Assembly: GCA_963756425.1 (NCBI GenBank)
Contig: CAVWNW010000003.1
Span: forward strand, 186,001 to 250,000
Direction of reading: 5' to 3'
DNA: 64,000 bases
From: DASQUK01 sp963756425
GTDB taxonomy: Bacteria; Actinomycetota; Acidimicrobiia; Acidimicrobiales; VFJN01
A program made the translations under genes and the position numbers. A model generated the notes under the pieces. That model did no database searches. It had not been told where the DNA came from and was given only the letters and a program-made list of their open reading frames with translations. Below are positions 26,616-35,490 of the stretch, piece by piece (position 1 is the first letter of the stretch; every line of letters begins with the position of its first letter).

Positions 26616-28772
26616 ATGTCGATCGCCATCACCGAAGACCATCGGGCGCTCGCCGACACGGCCGCCGACTTCCTGCTCAAGCACCGTGCAACCGCCGCCG
26701 CCCGTCAGCTCCTCGAGTCGCCGACCGAGGATCGACCCGAGCTGTGGGACGAGCTGTGCGCACTCGGCTGGCCGGGGCTCCACATCCCCGAGGCCCAGGG
26801 CGGGTCGGGCTACGGGCTCCCCGAGCTGGTCGTCGTGGTGGAGCAGCTGGGACGCGCCCTGGCCCCGGGCCCATTCGTCCCCACCGTCATCGCCAGTGCC
26901 GTCCTCGCCGCGGCCGCCCCCGCCGAGCTGCAGGCACGCCTCCTGCCGGGGCTCGCCAGCGGCACGACGCTCGGTGCGGTGGCGCTCGGAGGAGACGTCG
27001 AGGTCCGCGGCGGGGCCGCCCACGGGGCAGCCGGGGTCGTGCTGGGCGCCGGGCTCGCCGACGTCCTGCTCGTGCCAATCGGAGCCGACGTGGCCGTCGT
27101 CGACGTCCACGACCCGGGTGTGACCGTCGAGGCCCATCCGAACCTCGACCCCACGCGACGGGCGGCCCGCGTCACGCTCGACGGCGCCCGGGCCGACGTG
27201 GTCGCCGGCGGGCACGCGATCCTGCTCGACCTGGCCCGGACGATCCTGGCCGCCGAGGCGACCGGAGTCGCCCGCGCCTGCACGGAGGCGGCCAGCGAGT
27301 ACGCCAAGGTCCGCGAGCAGTTCGGGCGCCCGATCGCCACGTTCCAGGCGGTCAAGCATCACTGCGCCAACATGCTGGTGGCGACCGAGCTGGCGACCGC
27401 AGCCGTGTGGGACGCCGCGCGCGCCGCCGCCGGTGGCGGCGACCAGTTCAGCTACGCCGCGGCCGTCGCCGCCACGCTGGCCGTGCCGGCCGCCGACCTG
27501 TGCGCACAAGTCAGCATGCAGGTGCACGGCGGCATCGGCTACACGTGGGAGCACGACGCCCACGTCTACCTCCGGCGTGCCGCGGCCATCGGTGCGATCG
27601 TCGACACCGACGCCGCAGCGTCGGCGGTCACGGACCTGACCCGCCGGGGTGTGCGGCGCGAACGCACGGTCGACCTGCCGCCGGAGGCCGATGCCTACCG
27701 CGGCGAGGTGCGCTCGTTCGTCGCCGGCCTCGAGGGCCTCGACGAGGAGGGACGCCGCCGGGAGCTCATCGACTCGGGGTACGTCATGCCGCACTGGCCG
27801 CGGCCGTGGGGACGGGCGGCCGGCGCAGTCGAGCAGCTCGTGATCGAGCAGGAGTTCGGCGCCGCCGGCATCAGCCGGCCGAGCTACGGCATCACCGCGT
27901 GGATCATCCTGACCCTGATCGAGCACGCCTCCCCGGACCAGGTCACCCGATGGGTCCGCCCCGCCCTGGCCCAGGAGGTCGTCTGGTGCCAGCTGTTCAG
28001 CGAGCCGGACGCCGGATCGGACGCGGCCGGGATCAAGACGCGTGGCACCCGGGTCGAGGGCGGCTGGCTCGTGAACGGCCAGAAGGTATGGACCAGCGGT
28101 GCGCACCTCAGCCGCCATGGCCTGGCCACGGTGCGCACCGACCCGGACGCGCCCAAGCACAACGGCATCACCACCATGGTCATCGACATGCAGGCGGATG
28201 GCGTCGAGGTGCGGCCACTCAAGATGCCGACCGGCGCGTCAGAGTTCAACGAGGTGTTCTTCAACGACGTGTTCGTGCCCGACGACGACGTCGTGGGGCC
28301 GGTCGACGACGGCTGGACGGTGGCCCGCGCCACGCTCGGCAACGAGAGCGTCAGCATCGGCGGCGGCCAGGGCGGCGCCGCCCTTCCGGGCTCGGCGCTG
28401 ATCGGATCGCTGGACGCCCATCCCGAGCGGCTGGCTGGCGGTGCGAGCCGCGTGGGCCGCTACATCGCCCGCAGCCAGGCGATGGACGGGCTCAACCTGC
28501 GGAGCGCCCACCGGGCGGTGGCCGGCGGTGAGCCCGGGCCCGAGGGCAACATCACCAAGCTGGTGCTGTCGGAGAACGGGCACGAGGCGGCCGCGATCCT
28601 GGCCGAGCTGACCGGCCCCGAGGGTGCCTTCCTCGACGGGCCGGGCGCGTTGTCGGGCCGGCTCGTCCTCATGCACCGGGCGTTGTCGATCGCTGGCGGC
28701 ACGTCGGAGATCAAGCGCAACCAGATCGGCGAGCGCATCCTCGGCCTGCCCCGGGACCCTCTGATCCGCTGA
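26616..28772 (+). CDS. Fused two-domain acyl-CoA dehydrogenase (FadE type)
   Basis: A 718-aa protein made of two acyl-CoA dehydrogenase units. The N-terminal unit (about 1-340) carries YAKVREQFGRPIATFQAVKH and QVHGGIGYTWEHD. The C-terminal unit (about 365-718) has the FAD/substrate block CQLFSEPDAGSD, KVWTSGAHLS and a terminal IAGGTSEIKRNQIGERILG. Such double FadE proteins are common in actinobacteria and oxidise acyl-CoA or steroid side-chain thioesters; which unit is active is unclear. ATG 26616 is preceded by TACTGT, a possible -10, only a few bases upstream, so a leaderless transcript is likely. The thiolase follows by 45 nt. Confidence 0.9.
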   Translation: MSIAITEDHRALADTAADFLLKHRATAAARQLLESPTEDRPELWDELCALGWPGLHIPEAQGGSGYGLPELVVVVEQLGRALAPGPFVPTVIASAVLAAAAPAELQARLLPGLASGTTLGAVALGGDVEVRGGAAHGAAGVVLGAGLADVLLVPIGADVAVVDVHDPGVTVEAHPNLDPTRRAARVTLDGARADVVAGGHAILLDLARTILAAEATGVARACTEAASEYAKVREQFGRPIATFQAVKHHCANMLVATELATAAVWDAARAAAGGGDQFSYAAAVAATLAVPAADLCAQVSMQVHGGIGYTWEHDAHVYLRRAAAIGAIVDTDAAASAVTDLTRRGVRRERTVDLPPEADAYRGEVRSFVAGLEGLDEEGRRRELIDSGYVMPHWPRPWGRAAGAVEQLVIEQEFGAAGISRPSYGITAWIILTLIEHASPDQVTRWVRPALAQEVVWCQLFSEPDAGSDAAGIKTRGTRVEGGWLVNGQKVWTSGAHLSRHGLATVRTDPDAPKHNGITTMVIDMQADGVEVRPLKMPTGASEFNEVFFNDVFVPDDDVVGPVDDGWTVARATLGNESVSIGGGQGGAALPGSALIGSLDAHPERLAGGASRVGRYIARSQAMDGLNLRSAHRAVAGGEPGPEGNITKLVLSENGHEAAAILAELTGPEGAFLDGPGALSGRLVLMHRALSIAGGTSEIKRNQIGERILGLPRDPLIR

Positions 28773-28817
28773 AATAGAGTATAAGGAATCGCCAGAACCC
28801 CTCAGGAGGAGCACACG

Positions 28818-30005
28818 ATCCGCGAGGTCGTGATCGTCGAGGCCGCCCGTACTGCGGTCGGCCGCAAGAACGGCACGCTGGCCCGCACCCACCCCCTCGA
28901 CATGCTGGGGCCGGTCCAGTCAGCAGTGCTCGATCGCGCCGGCGTCGATCCGGGCAGCGTCGGTCAGGTCGTCGGCGGGTGCATCGACCAGGTCGGCGCC
29001 CAGTCCGGCAACATCACCCGCAACGCCTGGCTCGCCGCCGGGCTGCCCCAGGCGGTCGCCTGCACGACCGTCGACAGCGCGTGCGGCTCGTCCCAGCAGG
29101 CGTTCAACCTGGCGGTGGGCCTCGTCGGCTCGGGCGCCGAGGACATCGCGCTGGCGTGCGGCGTCGAGAACATGAGCACCGTCCCACTCGGCTCCAACGC
29201 CATGGACGGCGCCGCCGCCGGCCACGGCAAGCCCGTGAACCGCAGCTACGCCGCCCACTACGAGTTCACATCGCAATTCGAGGGCGCCGAGCGCATCGCC
29301 ACCAAGTACGGCATCCGCCGCCTCGACGCAGACGAGCTCGGGCTGGAGTCGCAGCTCCGGGCCCGCCGGGCGCTCGATGAGGGTCGATTCGAGACCCAGG
29401 TGGTGCCCATCGGGGCCGTGCAGGTCGACGACGACGGCCGCCGGCTGGACGAGACCGTCACGTTCGCGCTCGACGAAGTGCCGCGCGAGACCAGCCTCGA
29501 GGCGCTCGCCGGTCTCAAGCCGGTGGCGCGCGAGGACGGCATCCACACGGCGGGAACCAGCTCGCAGATCGCCGACGGTGCCGCGGCCGTGCTGGTCATG
29601 GCCCGGGACAAGGCCGACGAGCTCGGGCTGCGGGCCCGTGCCCGCGTGGCGCACACGTGCCTGGTGGGCTGCGACCCGGTGCTGATGCTCGAGGGGCCGA
29701 TCCCGGCCACCGAGCGCCTGCTCGACCGGAGCGGCCTGAGCCTCCAGGACGTCGACGTGGTCGAGATCAACGAGGCGTTCGCCTCCGTCGTGCTGGCGTG
29801 GGCCCAGGCCTGCGGCGCCGACATGGACAAGGTGAACCCGAACGGCGGCGCCATCGCACTCGGGCACCCGCTGGGCGGGACCGGCTGCATCCTCGTCACC
29901 AAGGCGCTCCACGAGCTGGAGCGGAGTGACGGGGAGCACGCGCTCGTCACCATGTGCTGCGGTGGTGGGCTCGGCACGGGCACGCTGCTCGAACGGGTCG
30001 CCTGA
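28818..30005 (+). CDS. Thiolase (acetyl-CoA acetyltransferase family), apparent ATC start
   Basis: A 395-aa thiolase that cleaves beta-ketoacyl-CoA or condenses acyl-CoAs. The nucleophile Cys is in VDSACGSSQQA (about residue 89); EINEAFA, NPNGGAIALGHPLGGTG (catalytic His) and the final CCGGGLGTG (acid/base Cys) are all present. The conserved N-terminus REVVIVEAARTAVGRK requires starting at ATC 28818, which stands 8 nt after a perfect AGGAGG; the first standard codon, GTG 28830, is 20 nt away and would lose four residues. It most likely completes beta-oxidation with the upstream dehydrogenase. Confidence 0.9.
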   Translation: MREVVIVEAARTAVGRKNGTLARTHPLDMLGPVQSAVLDRAGVDPGSVGQVVGGCIDQVGAQSGNITRNAWLAAGLPQAVACTTVDSACGSSQQAFNLAVGLVGSGAEDIALACGVENMSTVPLGSNAMDGAAAGHGKPVNRSYAAHYEFTSQFEGAERIATKYGIRRLDADELGLESQLRARRALDEGRFETQVVPIGAVQVDDDGRRLDETVTFALDEVPRETSLEALAGLKPVAREDGIHTAGTSSQIADGAAAVLVMARDKADELGLRARARVAHTCLVGCDPVLMLEGPIPATERLLDRSGLSLQDVDVVEINEAFASVVLAWAQACGADMDKVNPNGGAIALGHPLGGTGCILVTKALHELERSDGEHALVTMCCGGGLGTGTLLERVA

Positions 30006-30045
30006 CGGAATCCCGCTCGCCCTGACGGCGGCCGGTGCGCCCGGT

Positions 30046-30069
30046 GCGCCCTGCGTACGAGCAGGGTGC
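30046..30069. terminator. Bidirectional terminator hairpin between thiolase and LLM gene
   Basis: GCGCCCTGC, loop GTACGA, GCAGGGTGC: a 9-bp stem with one G-T wobble. It fits in the 66-bp gap between two convergent stops. There is no U-tract, as is usual in high-GC actinobacteria. Confidence 0.55.
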
Positions 30070-30071
30070 GG

Positions 30072-31010
30072 TCAGCCGTGGATCCCGGCGACGACGTCGC
30101 CCAGCGCTCGTATCGAGCGTTCCGAGATCGGGCTCACCACCAGGATCGCCTCGTCGGCGCCGGCGTCGGCCAGATCCGCGAGCCCGTTGACGAGCGCCCG
30201 GGGCGGGCCGGTCAGCGGGTACACGTCCCCGGTGTGAGGTCGATCGCGCCCGCCGCCATCCAGCGCCAAGAACACGGTCGCGCTGCGCACGACGTCGGAT
30301 GGTCGCCGACCGACTTCCCGAACGAGCCCGCTGATTCGGGCGTTTTCTGCGGCGAATCCCTCGGGCGTGTTCCCGTACAGGTCGTACCAGATGTTCCAGG
30401 CGTCGGCGTACGGCAAGGCGGTGCGCAGGACACGTTCGCCCGTCGAGCCGATCATCAGGGGAGGGCTGACGACCGGCATCGGGAGCAGCACCGCGTCGCG
30501 CACACGCTCGAAGCGCCCCTCGTAGGTCACCCGCTCGCCGGCGAGCAGGCGCCGGATGATCTCGAACGACTCGGCGAAGCGCGAAGCGCGGTGGTCGAAG
30601 GGAACGCCGAAGGCGCGGAACTCGGTCTCGTTCCAACCGGCCCCCAGGCCGAACACGAGCCGTCCGCCGCTGATCTCCTGGACCGCCGCCGCCTTCCTCG
30701 CGAGCAGCCCCGGCGCGGCGAACGCGGTGCACGCCACCAGCGGGCCGAGCCGGACGCGCTCGGTGGTCCCGGCGATCGCCGCCAGGACGCTCCAGGCGTC
30801 CCAGGGCCCGCGCGCCTCGCGGCCGTCGGCCCGGTACAGCAGGTGATCGCCGACCCACACCGAGTCGAACCCCACCTCCTCGGCGGCGCGCGCCATGGCC
30901 AGGTACTCGGCCCAGGGCACGTGCCGTTCGACCTCGGGGAGCTGCACGCCGATTCGCAGGCGCCGTCCCGCGGCCGGGTCAGGGCCCACCGGGCGACCCG
31001 GCAAGGGCAT
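30072..31010 (-). CDS. LLM-class (F420-dependent type) oxidoreductase
   Basis: A 312-aa luciferase-like TIM-barrel protein. RIGVQLPEVERHV at the start, the block GFDSVWVGDHLLYR, FGLGAGWNETEFRAFG and GERVLRTALPYADAWN are characteristic of F420-dependent LLM enzymes. The family uses F420 or FMN; F420 is the likelier in an actinobacterium, but this is inference. ATG 31010 overlaps the upstream aminotransferase-like gene by 32 nt; GTG 30989 (11-nt overlap) is also possible. The pair is probably one operon. Confidence 0.85.
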   Translation of the reverse strand: MPLPGRPVGPDPAAGRRLRIGVQLPEVERHVPWAEYLAMARAAEEVGFDSVWVGDHLLYRADGREARGPWDAWSVLAAIAGTTERVRLGPLVACTAFAAPGLLARKAAAVQEISGGRLVFGLGAGWNETEFRAFGVPFDHRASRFAESFEIIRRLLAGERVTYEGRFERVRDAVLLPMPVVSPPLMIGSTGERVLRTALPYADAWNIWYDLYGNTPEGFAAENARISGLVREVGRRPSDVVRSATVFLALDGGGRDRPHTGDVYPLTGPPRALVNGLADLADAGADEAILVVSPISERSIRALGDVVAGIHG

Positions 31011-32133
31011 CGAGGAAGCGGTCGACGTCGTTGGCGTCGTTGTAGTGGACGAGCCCGGCCCGCACGGCGCCGGCATCGCCCAGCCCGAGCCAGTGGGCGA
31101 CCTCCCAGGCGTAGTTGGTGCCGCTCCACACCGCGATCCGGTGTTCGGCCAGCCGCCGGGCGGTGTCCTCGGGCGCGACCCCGGCCACGGTGAACCACCT
31201 GGTCGGGGCGTCGCCTGGGCGACGCTCGCCGATCACGGTCACGCCGTCGATCGCCCGCAGGCCGGCGTCGAGCTTGTCGCCCAGCGCCTGCTCCTCGGCC
31301 CAGCCGTGCGGGATGACCCGATCGAGCATGAACCGGGCGGCAGCCCGCACCCCGGCGAGCTGCTCGAACGGGAGGGTGCCGAGCTCCCACCGCTCGGGCA
31401 CGGTGTCGGGGGACGGGACGAGCTTGTCGGGATGCAGTTCGGCCAGGAGGGCCGGGTCCGCGCTCAGTACCCCGACGTGCGGTCCGTACCACTTGTAGGC
31501 GGAGCAGACGACGGCGTCGGCGCCCCAGGCCTGGCGGTCGACACGCCGGTGGGGGGCGGCGGCGACGGCGTCGACGTACGTGCGCGCGCCGGCGTCTCGG
31601 GCGACGCGGCAGATGGCGGCCACGTCGGGGGCCGTGCCCGTGACATTGGACGTGGCGGTGAACGCGATCCACCGGGTGCGTTCGGACAGGGCGGCGGCGA
31701 CATGCTCGGGCTCGAGGGCGAGCGTGCGCCGGTCGGGCTCCGCGAAGCGCACCGTGGCCCCCGCCCGCTCGGCCGCAACCACCCAGGGCCTCACGTTGCC
31801 GTCGTGGTCGAGCCGCGTCACGACGACCTCGTCACCGGGCCCGAGGCTCCGGCCCGCGGCGGCCGCGAACCGCATCGTCATCGAGGTCATCGACTCACCG
31901 AAGGCGATGCCCTCCGGCGGGCCGCCCAGGAGCTCTGCGCACGCCTGGCGGGTCGACCACACCAGCGCGTCGGTGGCGGCCGCCTGGGGGAACGGACCGT
32001 GTGCGTTGGCCGGGTCACCGGACCGCCACCAGGAGGCGGGCGCGTCGATGGCGTCGTCCAGGGCCTGGGTCCCGGCCGGTCCGTCGAGCCGAACCCAGTC
32101 GTCACGGAGCCCGGGGAAGCGTTCGCGATCCAC
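30979..32133 (-). CDS. Cysteine-desulfurase-like class V aminotransferase
   Basis: A 384-aa PLP enzyme of fold-type I, closest to the group of SufS/NifS-like proteins (TIGR01976-like). The PLP Lys lies in VCSAYKWYGPH (about residue 210); RLDHDGNVRPW and FTATSNVTGT are also typical. A clear catalytic Cys loop of classic desulfurases is not evident, so sulfur transfer is unproved. GTG 32133 begins DRERFPGLRDDWVRLDGPAG, the family N-terminus; the open frame beyond it is antisense to the NIPSNAP gene and unlikely. Confidence 0.85.
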   Translation of the reverse strand: MDRERFPGLRDDWVRLDGPAGTQALDDAIDAPASWWRSGDPANAHGPFPQAAATDALVWSTRQACAELLGGPPEGIAFGESMTSMTMRFAAAAGRSLGPGDEVVVTRLDHDGNVRPWVVAAERAGATVRFAEPDRRTLALEPEHVAAALSERTRWIAFTATSNVTGTAPDVAAICRVARDAGARTYVDAVAAAPHRRVDRQAWGADAVVCSAYKWYGPHVGVLSADPALLAELHPDKLVPSPDTVPERWELGTLPFEQLAGVRAAARFMLDRVIPHGWAEEQALGDKLDAGLRAIDGVTVIGERRPGDAPTRWFTVAGVAPEDTARRLAEHRIAVWSGTNYAWEVAHWLGLGDAGAVRAGLVHYNDANDVDRFLDALAGSPGGP

Positions 32134-32248
32134 CCGGCGATGGTAGCGACGACCCCCACACGCCCCGCCGGCTCGCGCCGGTCGTGCTGGCGGCGATGTG
32201 GGCACGGGCGGATAGGTTTCGGATTGGAACGATCCGGGGAGGCTGGCC

Positions 32249-32959
32249 ATGGTCGGGTGCTGTCCGGTCGTCGAGCTCCGGCAGTACACGCTCCACACCG
32301 GCCAGCGCGACGTGCTGGTCGAGCTCTTCGACCGGGAGTTCGTGGAGTCGCAGGAGGCCGTCGGCATGGAGCTGATCGGCCAGTTCCGCGATCTCGACCG
32401 GCCCGACCGCTTCGTGTGGCTGCGGGGCTTTCCGGACATGGAGCGTCGCCGGAGGGCGCTCGAGGCCTTCTACGGCGGGCCGGTGTGGAAGGTACACAGC
32501 GCCGCCGCCAACGCCACCATGGTCGATGTGGACGACGTGCTGCTGCTGCGCCCGCCCACCGCCGCGTCCGGGTTCGGTCCGCAACCCCCGCGACCCGCCC
32601 CCGGGGCCCGGGCGCCGGCGTCGATGGTGGTCGCCACGATCTGCTCGCTCGACGGTCCCGCCGATGTCGCCGTGGTCGACCGCGAGATACTGCCCGCGCT
32701 CGCCACCACCGGCTGCCCGGCGCTGGCAACCTTCGTCGAGGAACCGAGCGAGAACACGTTCCCGGCGCTGCCCGTGAGGACGGGCGAGCACGTGCTCGTG
32801 TGGATCCAGAGGATGGGCGCCGGCGAACCGGCAGCCGACCACGCGCGTGACGAGCAGCTCCGGGCAGCGGGCGCGGTCGCCCGCGACCTCCTGCCGAACC
32901 TTGCCGCGGCGCCGGTGCAGCTTCGGCTCGGGCCCACGCCGCGATCGAGGCTGCGGTAG
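32249..32959 (+). CDS. NIPSNAP-family protein
   Basis: A 236-aa protein with an N-terminal ferredoxin-like NIPSNAP domain: VVELRQYTLHTGQRD at about residues 7-21, then FRDLDRPDRFVWLRGFPDM and FYGGPVWKVHSAAAN. The second half (from about 125) looks like a degenerate repeat of the same fold (SMVVATICSLDGPADVAV). Divergent from the desulfurase-like gene, with 115 bp between starts. The family has no settled biochemical function. Confidence 0.82.
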   Translation: MVGCCPVVELRQYTLHTGQRDVLVELFDREFVESQEAVGMELIGQFRDLDRPDRFVWLRGFPDMERRRRALEAFYGGPVWKVHSAAANATMVDVDDVLLLRPPTAASGFGPQPPRPAPGARAPASMVVATICSLDGPADVAVVDREILPALATTGCPALATFVEEPSENTFPALPVRTGEHVLVWIQRMGAGEPAADHARDEQLRAAGAVARDLLPNLAAAPVQLRLGPTPRSRLR

Positions 32960-32981
32960 CGGGTTGCCGACGCCGGTGGGG

Positions 32982-33240
32982 TCAGGTGGCGGCGATCACC
33001 CCAAGGTCCGGGTTGTCGGTGAAGAACCCATCCATGCCCGCCGCGAGGAAGGCGCGGATCTCGCCGACCAGGTCCCCAGGCGCCTCGAGGTCGGCACTGC
33101 TGCGGAACTGGGTGGGAAGGGAGCGGTTCTCGCGTCGGAACGTCCATCCGTGCACGACGAGGTCGGCATCGTTGGCGTCGGCGATCACGGTCGTCGGCGC
33201 CCCGAGATTGCCGGCGGTGTCGCCGGGGATCGCCGGCAGC
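32982..33240 (-). pseudogene. 3' remnant of a glycerophosphodiester phosphodiesterase
   Basis: On the minus strand the frame LPAIPGDTAGN...VVHGWTFRREN and ending DGFFTDNPDLGVIAAT is the C-terminal end of a GlpQ/GDPD-type TIM barrel. The upstream frame meets a stop at about 33240, so the catalytic N-terminal two-thirds is missing. Next to it, oppositely oriented, lies the 3' end of an SDR gene. The gene cannot make an active enzyme. Confidence 0.7.
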
Positions 33241-33250
33241 TACCAGGTCG

Positions 33251-33427
33251 AAGGGCCCCTCCCCTGAGTCCATCGCCCGAGCCATCCTCGACGGAGTGGA
33301 GAACGGCGACGAGGAGATCTTCCCGGACCCCTTGTCCGAGACGCTCGCCGAGAGCTGGCGGAGCGGGGCGGCCAAGGTGCTCGAGCGTGAGTACGCGACC
33401 CTGGTCGACGCCGCACACATCGCCTGA
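33251..33427 (+). pseudogene. 3' remnant of a short-chain dehydrogenase (SDR)
   Basis: The frame SPESIARAILDGVENGDEE and IFPDPLSETLAESWRSG, ending with a stop at 33425-33427, matches the C-terminus common to many actinobacterial SDR proteins. The Rossmann fold and the YxxxK active site are missing, cut off at the same point as the neighbouring phosphodiesterase remnant. It is too short for standard gene callers. Confidence 0.6.
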
Positions 33428-33579
33428 GCCCACCCTCGTGCTCTGGTCAGCCCCCCGGACACGCGACGACTTTTTCTGCGCATCGGAGTTGTAACCGGTG
33501 GAAGGCGAGGCACACGCGCTCCGAACCCCGAGCCGAGGTGTCACGACGCCAGAACACGGACCATGACCTGGAGGAAGGT

Positions 33580-34212
33580 ATGACGACATCGAGACCCCTT
33601 ATCTCGGCGATGCAGGTGACGCTGGACGGCTACAGCTCCGAAGGCGACGCCAAGTGGGTCGACTCCTGGGCCGACGGCATCGCGCTGCTACCGCCGGTGG
33701 ACGCGTTCGTCCTGGGTGGCGGAATGTTCCCCGACTACGAGCAGTTCTGGGCGACCATCCTCGACGACCCCGGCGCCGCCTCCGACATGCTGGGCAGAGA
33801 CCCGTACCCCCGCGAGGTCGACTACGCCCGCCTCGCTGCAAAGACGCCGCATCTCGTGCTCTCGAAGACCCTCACCGACGCGAACTGGCCAACGGCGCGG
33901 ATCGTTCACGACATCAACGAGATCCGTACGTTGAGGCAGCAGCCGGGCAAGGCCGTCTACGTCGTTGGCGGCCCGGGATTGCTCAGCAGCCTCATCAACG
34001 CCGGCTTACTCGACGAAGTTCGCCTGATCGTCCACCCGGTCGTCACGGGACGCGGAACCACCGTCTTCGGAGGCATCGCCGAGCCCCGGGCACTCGAGCT
34101 CGCGTCGGCCGTGCCCACGACATCCGGCCGCGTCAACCTCACCTACCGGATCGGCCCGCCGACAGCGCCAGCCACCGATGAAGCACGCAACGCTGAAATG
34201 CGCCCTGCGTGA
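33580..34212 (+). CDS. Dihydrofolate reductase-family protein (RibD C-terminal type)
   Basis: A 210-aa protein of the bacterial DHFR-like/RibD C-terminal group. It starts SAMQVTLDGYSSEGDAKWVD, has FVLGGGMFPDYEQFW, then a glycine-rich NADPH-binding segment VYVVGGPGLLSSLINAGLLDE and LIVHPVVTGRGTTVF. Such proteins are NADPH-dependent reductases; most are not the housekeeping FolA. ATG 33580 has GGAGG 7 nt upstream. It is monocistronic between the deletion scar and the SnoaL-like gene. Confidence 0.85.
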   Translation: MTTSRPLISAMQVTLDGYSSEGDAKWVDSWADGIALLPPVDAFVLGGGMFPDYEQFWATILDDPGAASDMLGRDPYPREVDYARLAAKTPHLVLSKTLTDANWPTARIVHDINEIRTLRQQPGKAVYVVGGPGLLSSLINAGLLDEVRLIVHPVVTGRGTTVFGGIAEPRALELASAVPTTSGRVNLTYRIGPPTAPATDEARNAEMRPA

Positions 34213-34382
34213 GACGAGCGATCAACGAGCCACCCGCTGTCTCTAATCGGCGCTCGGCCCCCGGCACCACATGAAGGCGCGTTCGACGATGCCGTCTACA
34301 TCGACCCCGCGAACCCCGCCAATGTGACCGTCCATCGGGCGCAGGTTCTGCATGGGCCCATCCGTCAATCCTCCTCGATGCC

Positions 34383-34398
34383 ATTCCCTGCAGGGAAT
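34383..34398. promoter_or_regulatory. Perfect 16-bp palindrome ATTCCCTGCAGGGAAT
   Basis: An uninterrupted 8+8 inverted repeat, 34 nt upstream of the SnoaL-like ATG. Its size and position suit a dimeric repressor site. The rest of the 220-bp gap (34213-34432) shows no gene that I can support. Confidence 0.45.
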
Positions 34399-34432
34399 TG
34401 CTGCGAGGCCCGCCGGGGCGGACGATGCGGCC

Positions 34433-34774
34433 ATGACCGACACCGCTGCCGTGATCGACCAGTTCAACGCCGCCTTCCTCGAGCGGGCGCCCGACAAGCT
34501 CGTCGACCTCATCGGCGCCGACTGCGTGATGGAGGGCACCGGCCCGGCACCCGAGGGCAACGTCTGGACCGGCTACGACGAATGCCTCGCCGGCTGGCAG
34601 GGGTTGGCCTCCGACCCGGCGATTCAGTTCGCCGTCGAACACGTCGACGTCGACGGCGAGCGAGCCGTCATCCGCTGGCGGGTCACGGGCGCCCAGGACT
34701 ACCGGGGCGTGAACCTCATGCGCGTGCGGGACGGGAAGATCGTCGAGGCACTCGGGTACGGCAAGCGGCCCTAG
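34433..34774 (+). CDS. SnoaL-like / NTF2-fold protein
   Basis: A 113-aa cone-fold protein: DTAAVIDQFNAAFLERAPDK at the start, then DCVMEGTGPAPEGNVWTGYD, and a final strand pair GVNLMRVRDGKIVEALGYGK. This fold includes polyketide cyclases, isomerases and many proteins of unknown function; catalytic residues cannot be assigned. ATG 34433 is chosen over a longer frame from 34352 that would run through the palindrome. Confidence 0.8.
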   Translation: MTDTAAVIDQFNAAFLERAPDKLVDLIGADCVMEGTGPAPEGNVWTGYDECLAGWQGLASDPAIQFAVEHVDVDGERAVIRWRVTGAQDYRGVNLMRVRDGKIVEALGYGKRP

Positions 34775-34888
34775 CAAACGATTCAAACTCACCGAGGGCT
34801 GGCGGCCCCAATGGACTGGCTCCGTCGGTTGCTGCGGTCGTCCGAACCCTCGTCGATGGCCGCGTTAGACCGGATGACAGGCCCGGCG

Positions 34889-35290
34889 TCAGCCCAGTGC
34901 CGCGAGAAGAACGCGGCAAGCCTCCTCGCACCGGCGGCAGCTTTCCGCACAGAGCCGGCAGTGCTCATGGTGCGACGCATGACGCTCGCATTCGTCGCCG
35001 CACACACGGCAAGCCGTCGCGCATGCTTCGACAGATGCGCGAAGCACACCGACATCAGCGGCTGTTTGGCGCGTCACGATGCGCCCGGTCGTCGTGCAGA
35101 TGTCGCTGCAGTCGAGGCAGAGGCGCATGCAGCGGACCAAGTCCTCCACGTCGGGTTCGGCCAGGTCGGCGTCTGCACAGCCCGTGCAACTATCAGCGCA
35201 GTCCGAGCACGCAGTGATGCACCGAATGAGCAGCGCTCGATCGAGGCTCGTCGGCTGTGGGTGCGTTTGGACGATCTCTTGAACGGTCAC
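34889..35290 (-). CDS. Four-helix-bundle copper-binding protein (Csp/DUF326 type)
   Basis: A 133-aa Cys-rich helical protein. Cys repeats such as CSDCADSCTGCAD, CMRLCLDCSDIC, ACATACRVCGDEC and HCRLCAESCRRCEEAC line helices as in Csp copper-storage proteins, which bind many Cu(I) ions inside a four-helix bundle. GTG 35290 follows AAGGAGG with 7-nt spacing, which rules out the longer frame to 35494. There is no Tat signal, so it is probably cytosolic (Csp3-like). No copper regulator or ATPase gene is adjacent. Confidence 0.88.
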   Translation of the reverse strand: MTVQEIVQTHPQPTSLDRALLIRCITACSDCADSCTGCADADLAEPDVEDLVRCMRLCLDCSDICTTTGRIVTRQTAADVGVLRASVEACATACRVCGDECERHASHHEHCRLCAESCRRCEEACRVLLAALG

Positions 35291-35490
35291 GTCCGGTCCT
35301 CCTTCACGCTCGCCGTGGTTGTGTTGTAACGCGCCGTCGCCATGCCTTGCTCGACCAGCTCGTTGACCGATGGCAGATGGCGCCGGCATTCGCGAGGGTC
35401 GATTGGGCGCGAAAGTCGGCTCTGCGGTGCGCCAATTCGGGAAGCGGACGACTCCTCCGGTCGATGTGCCGATCCGCTTCACGACCCGTA

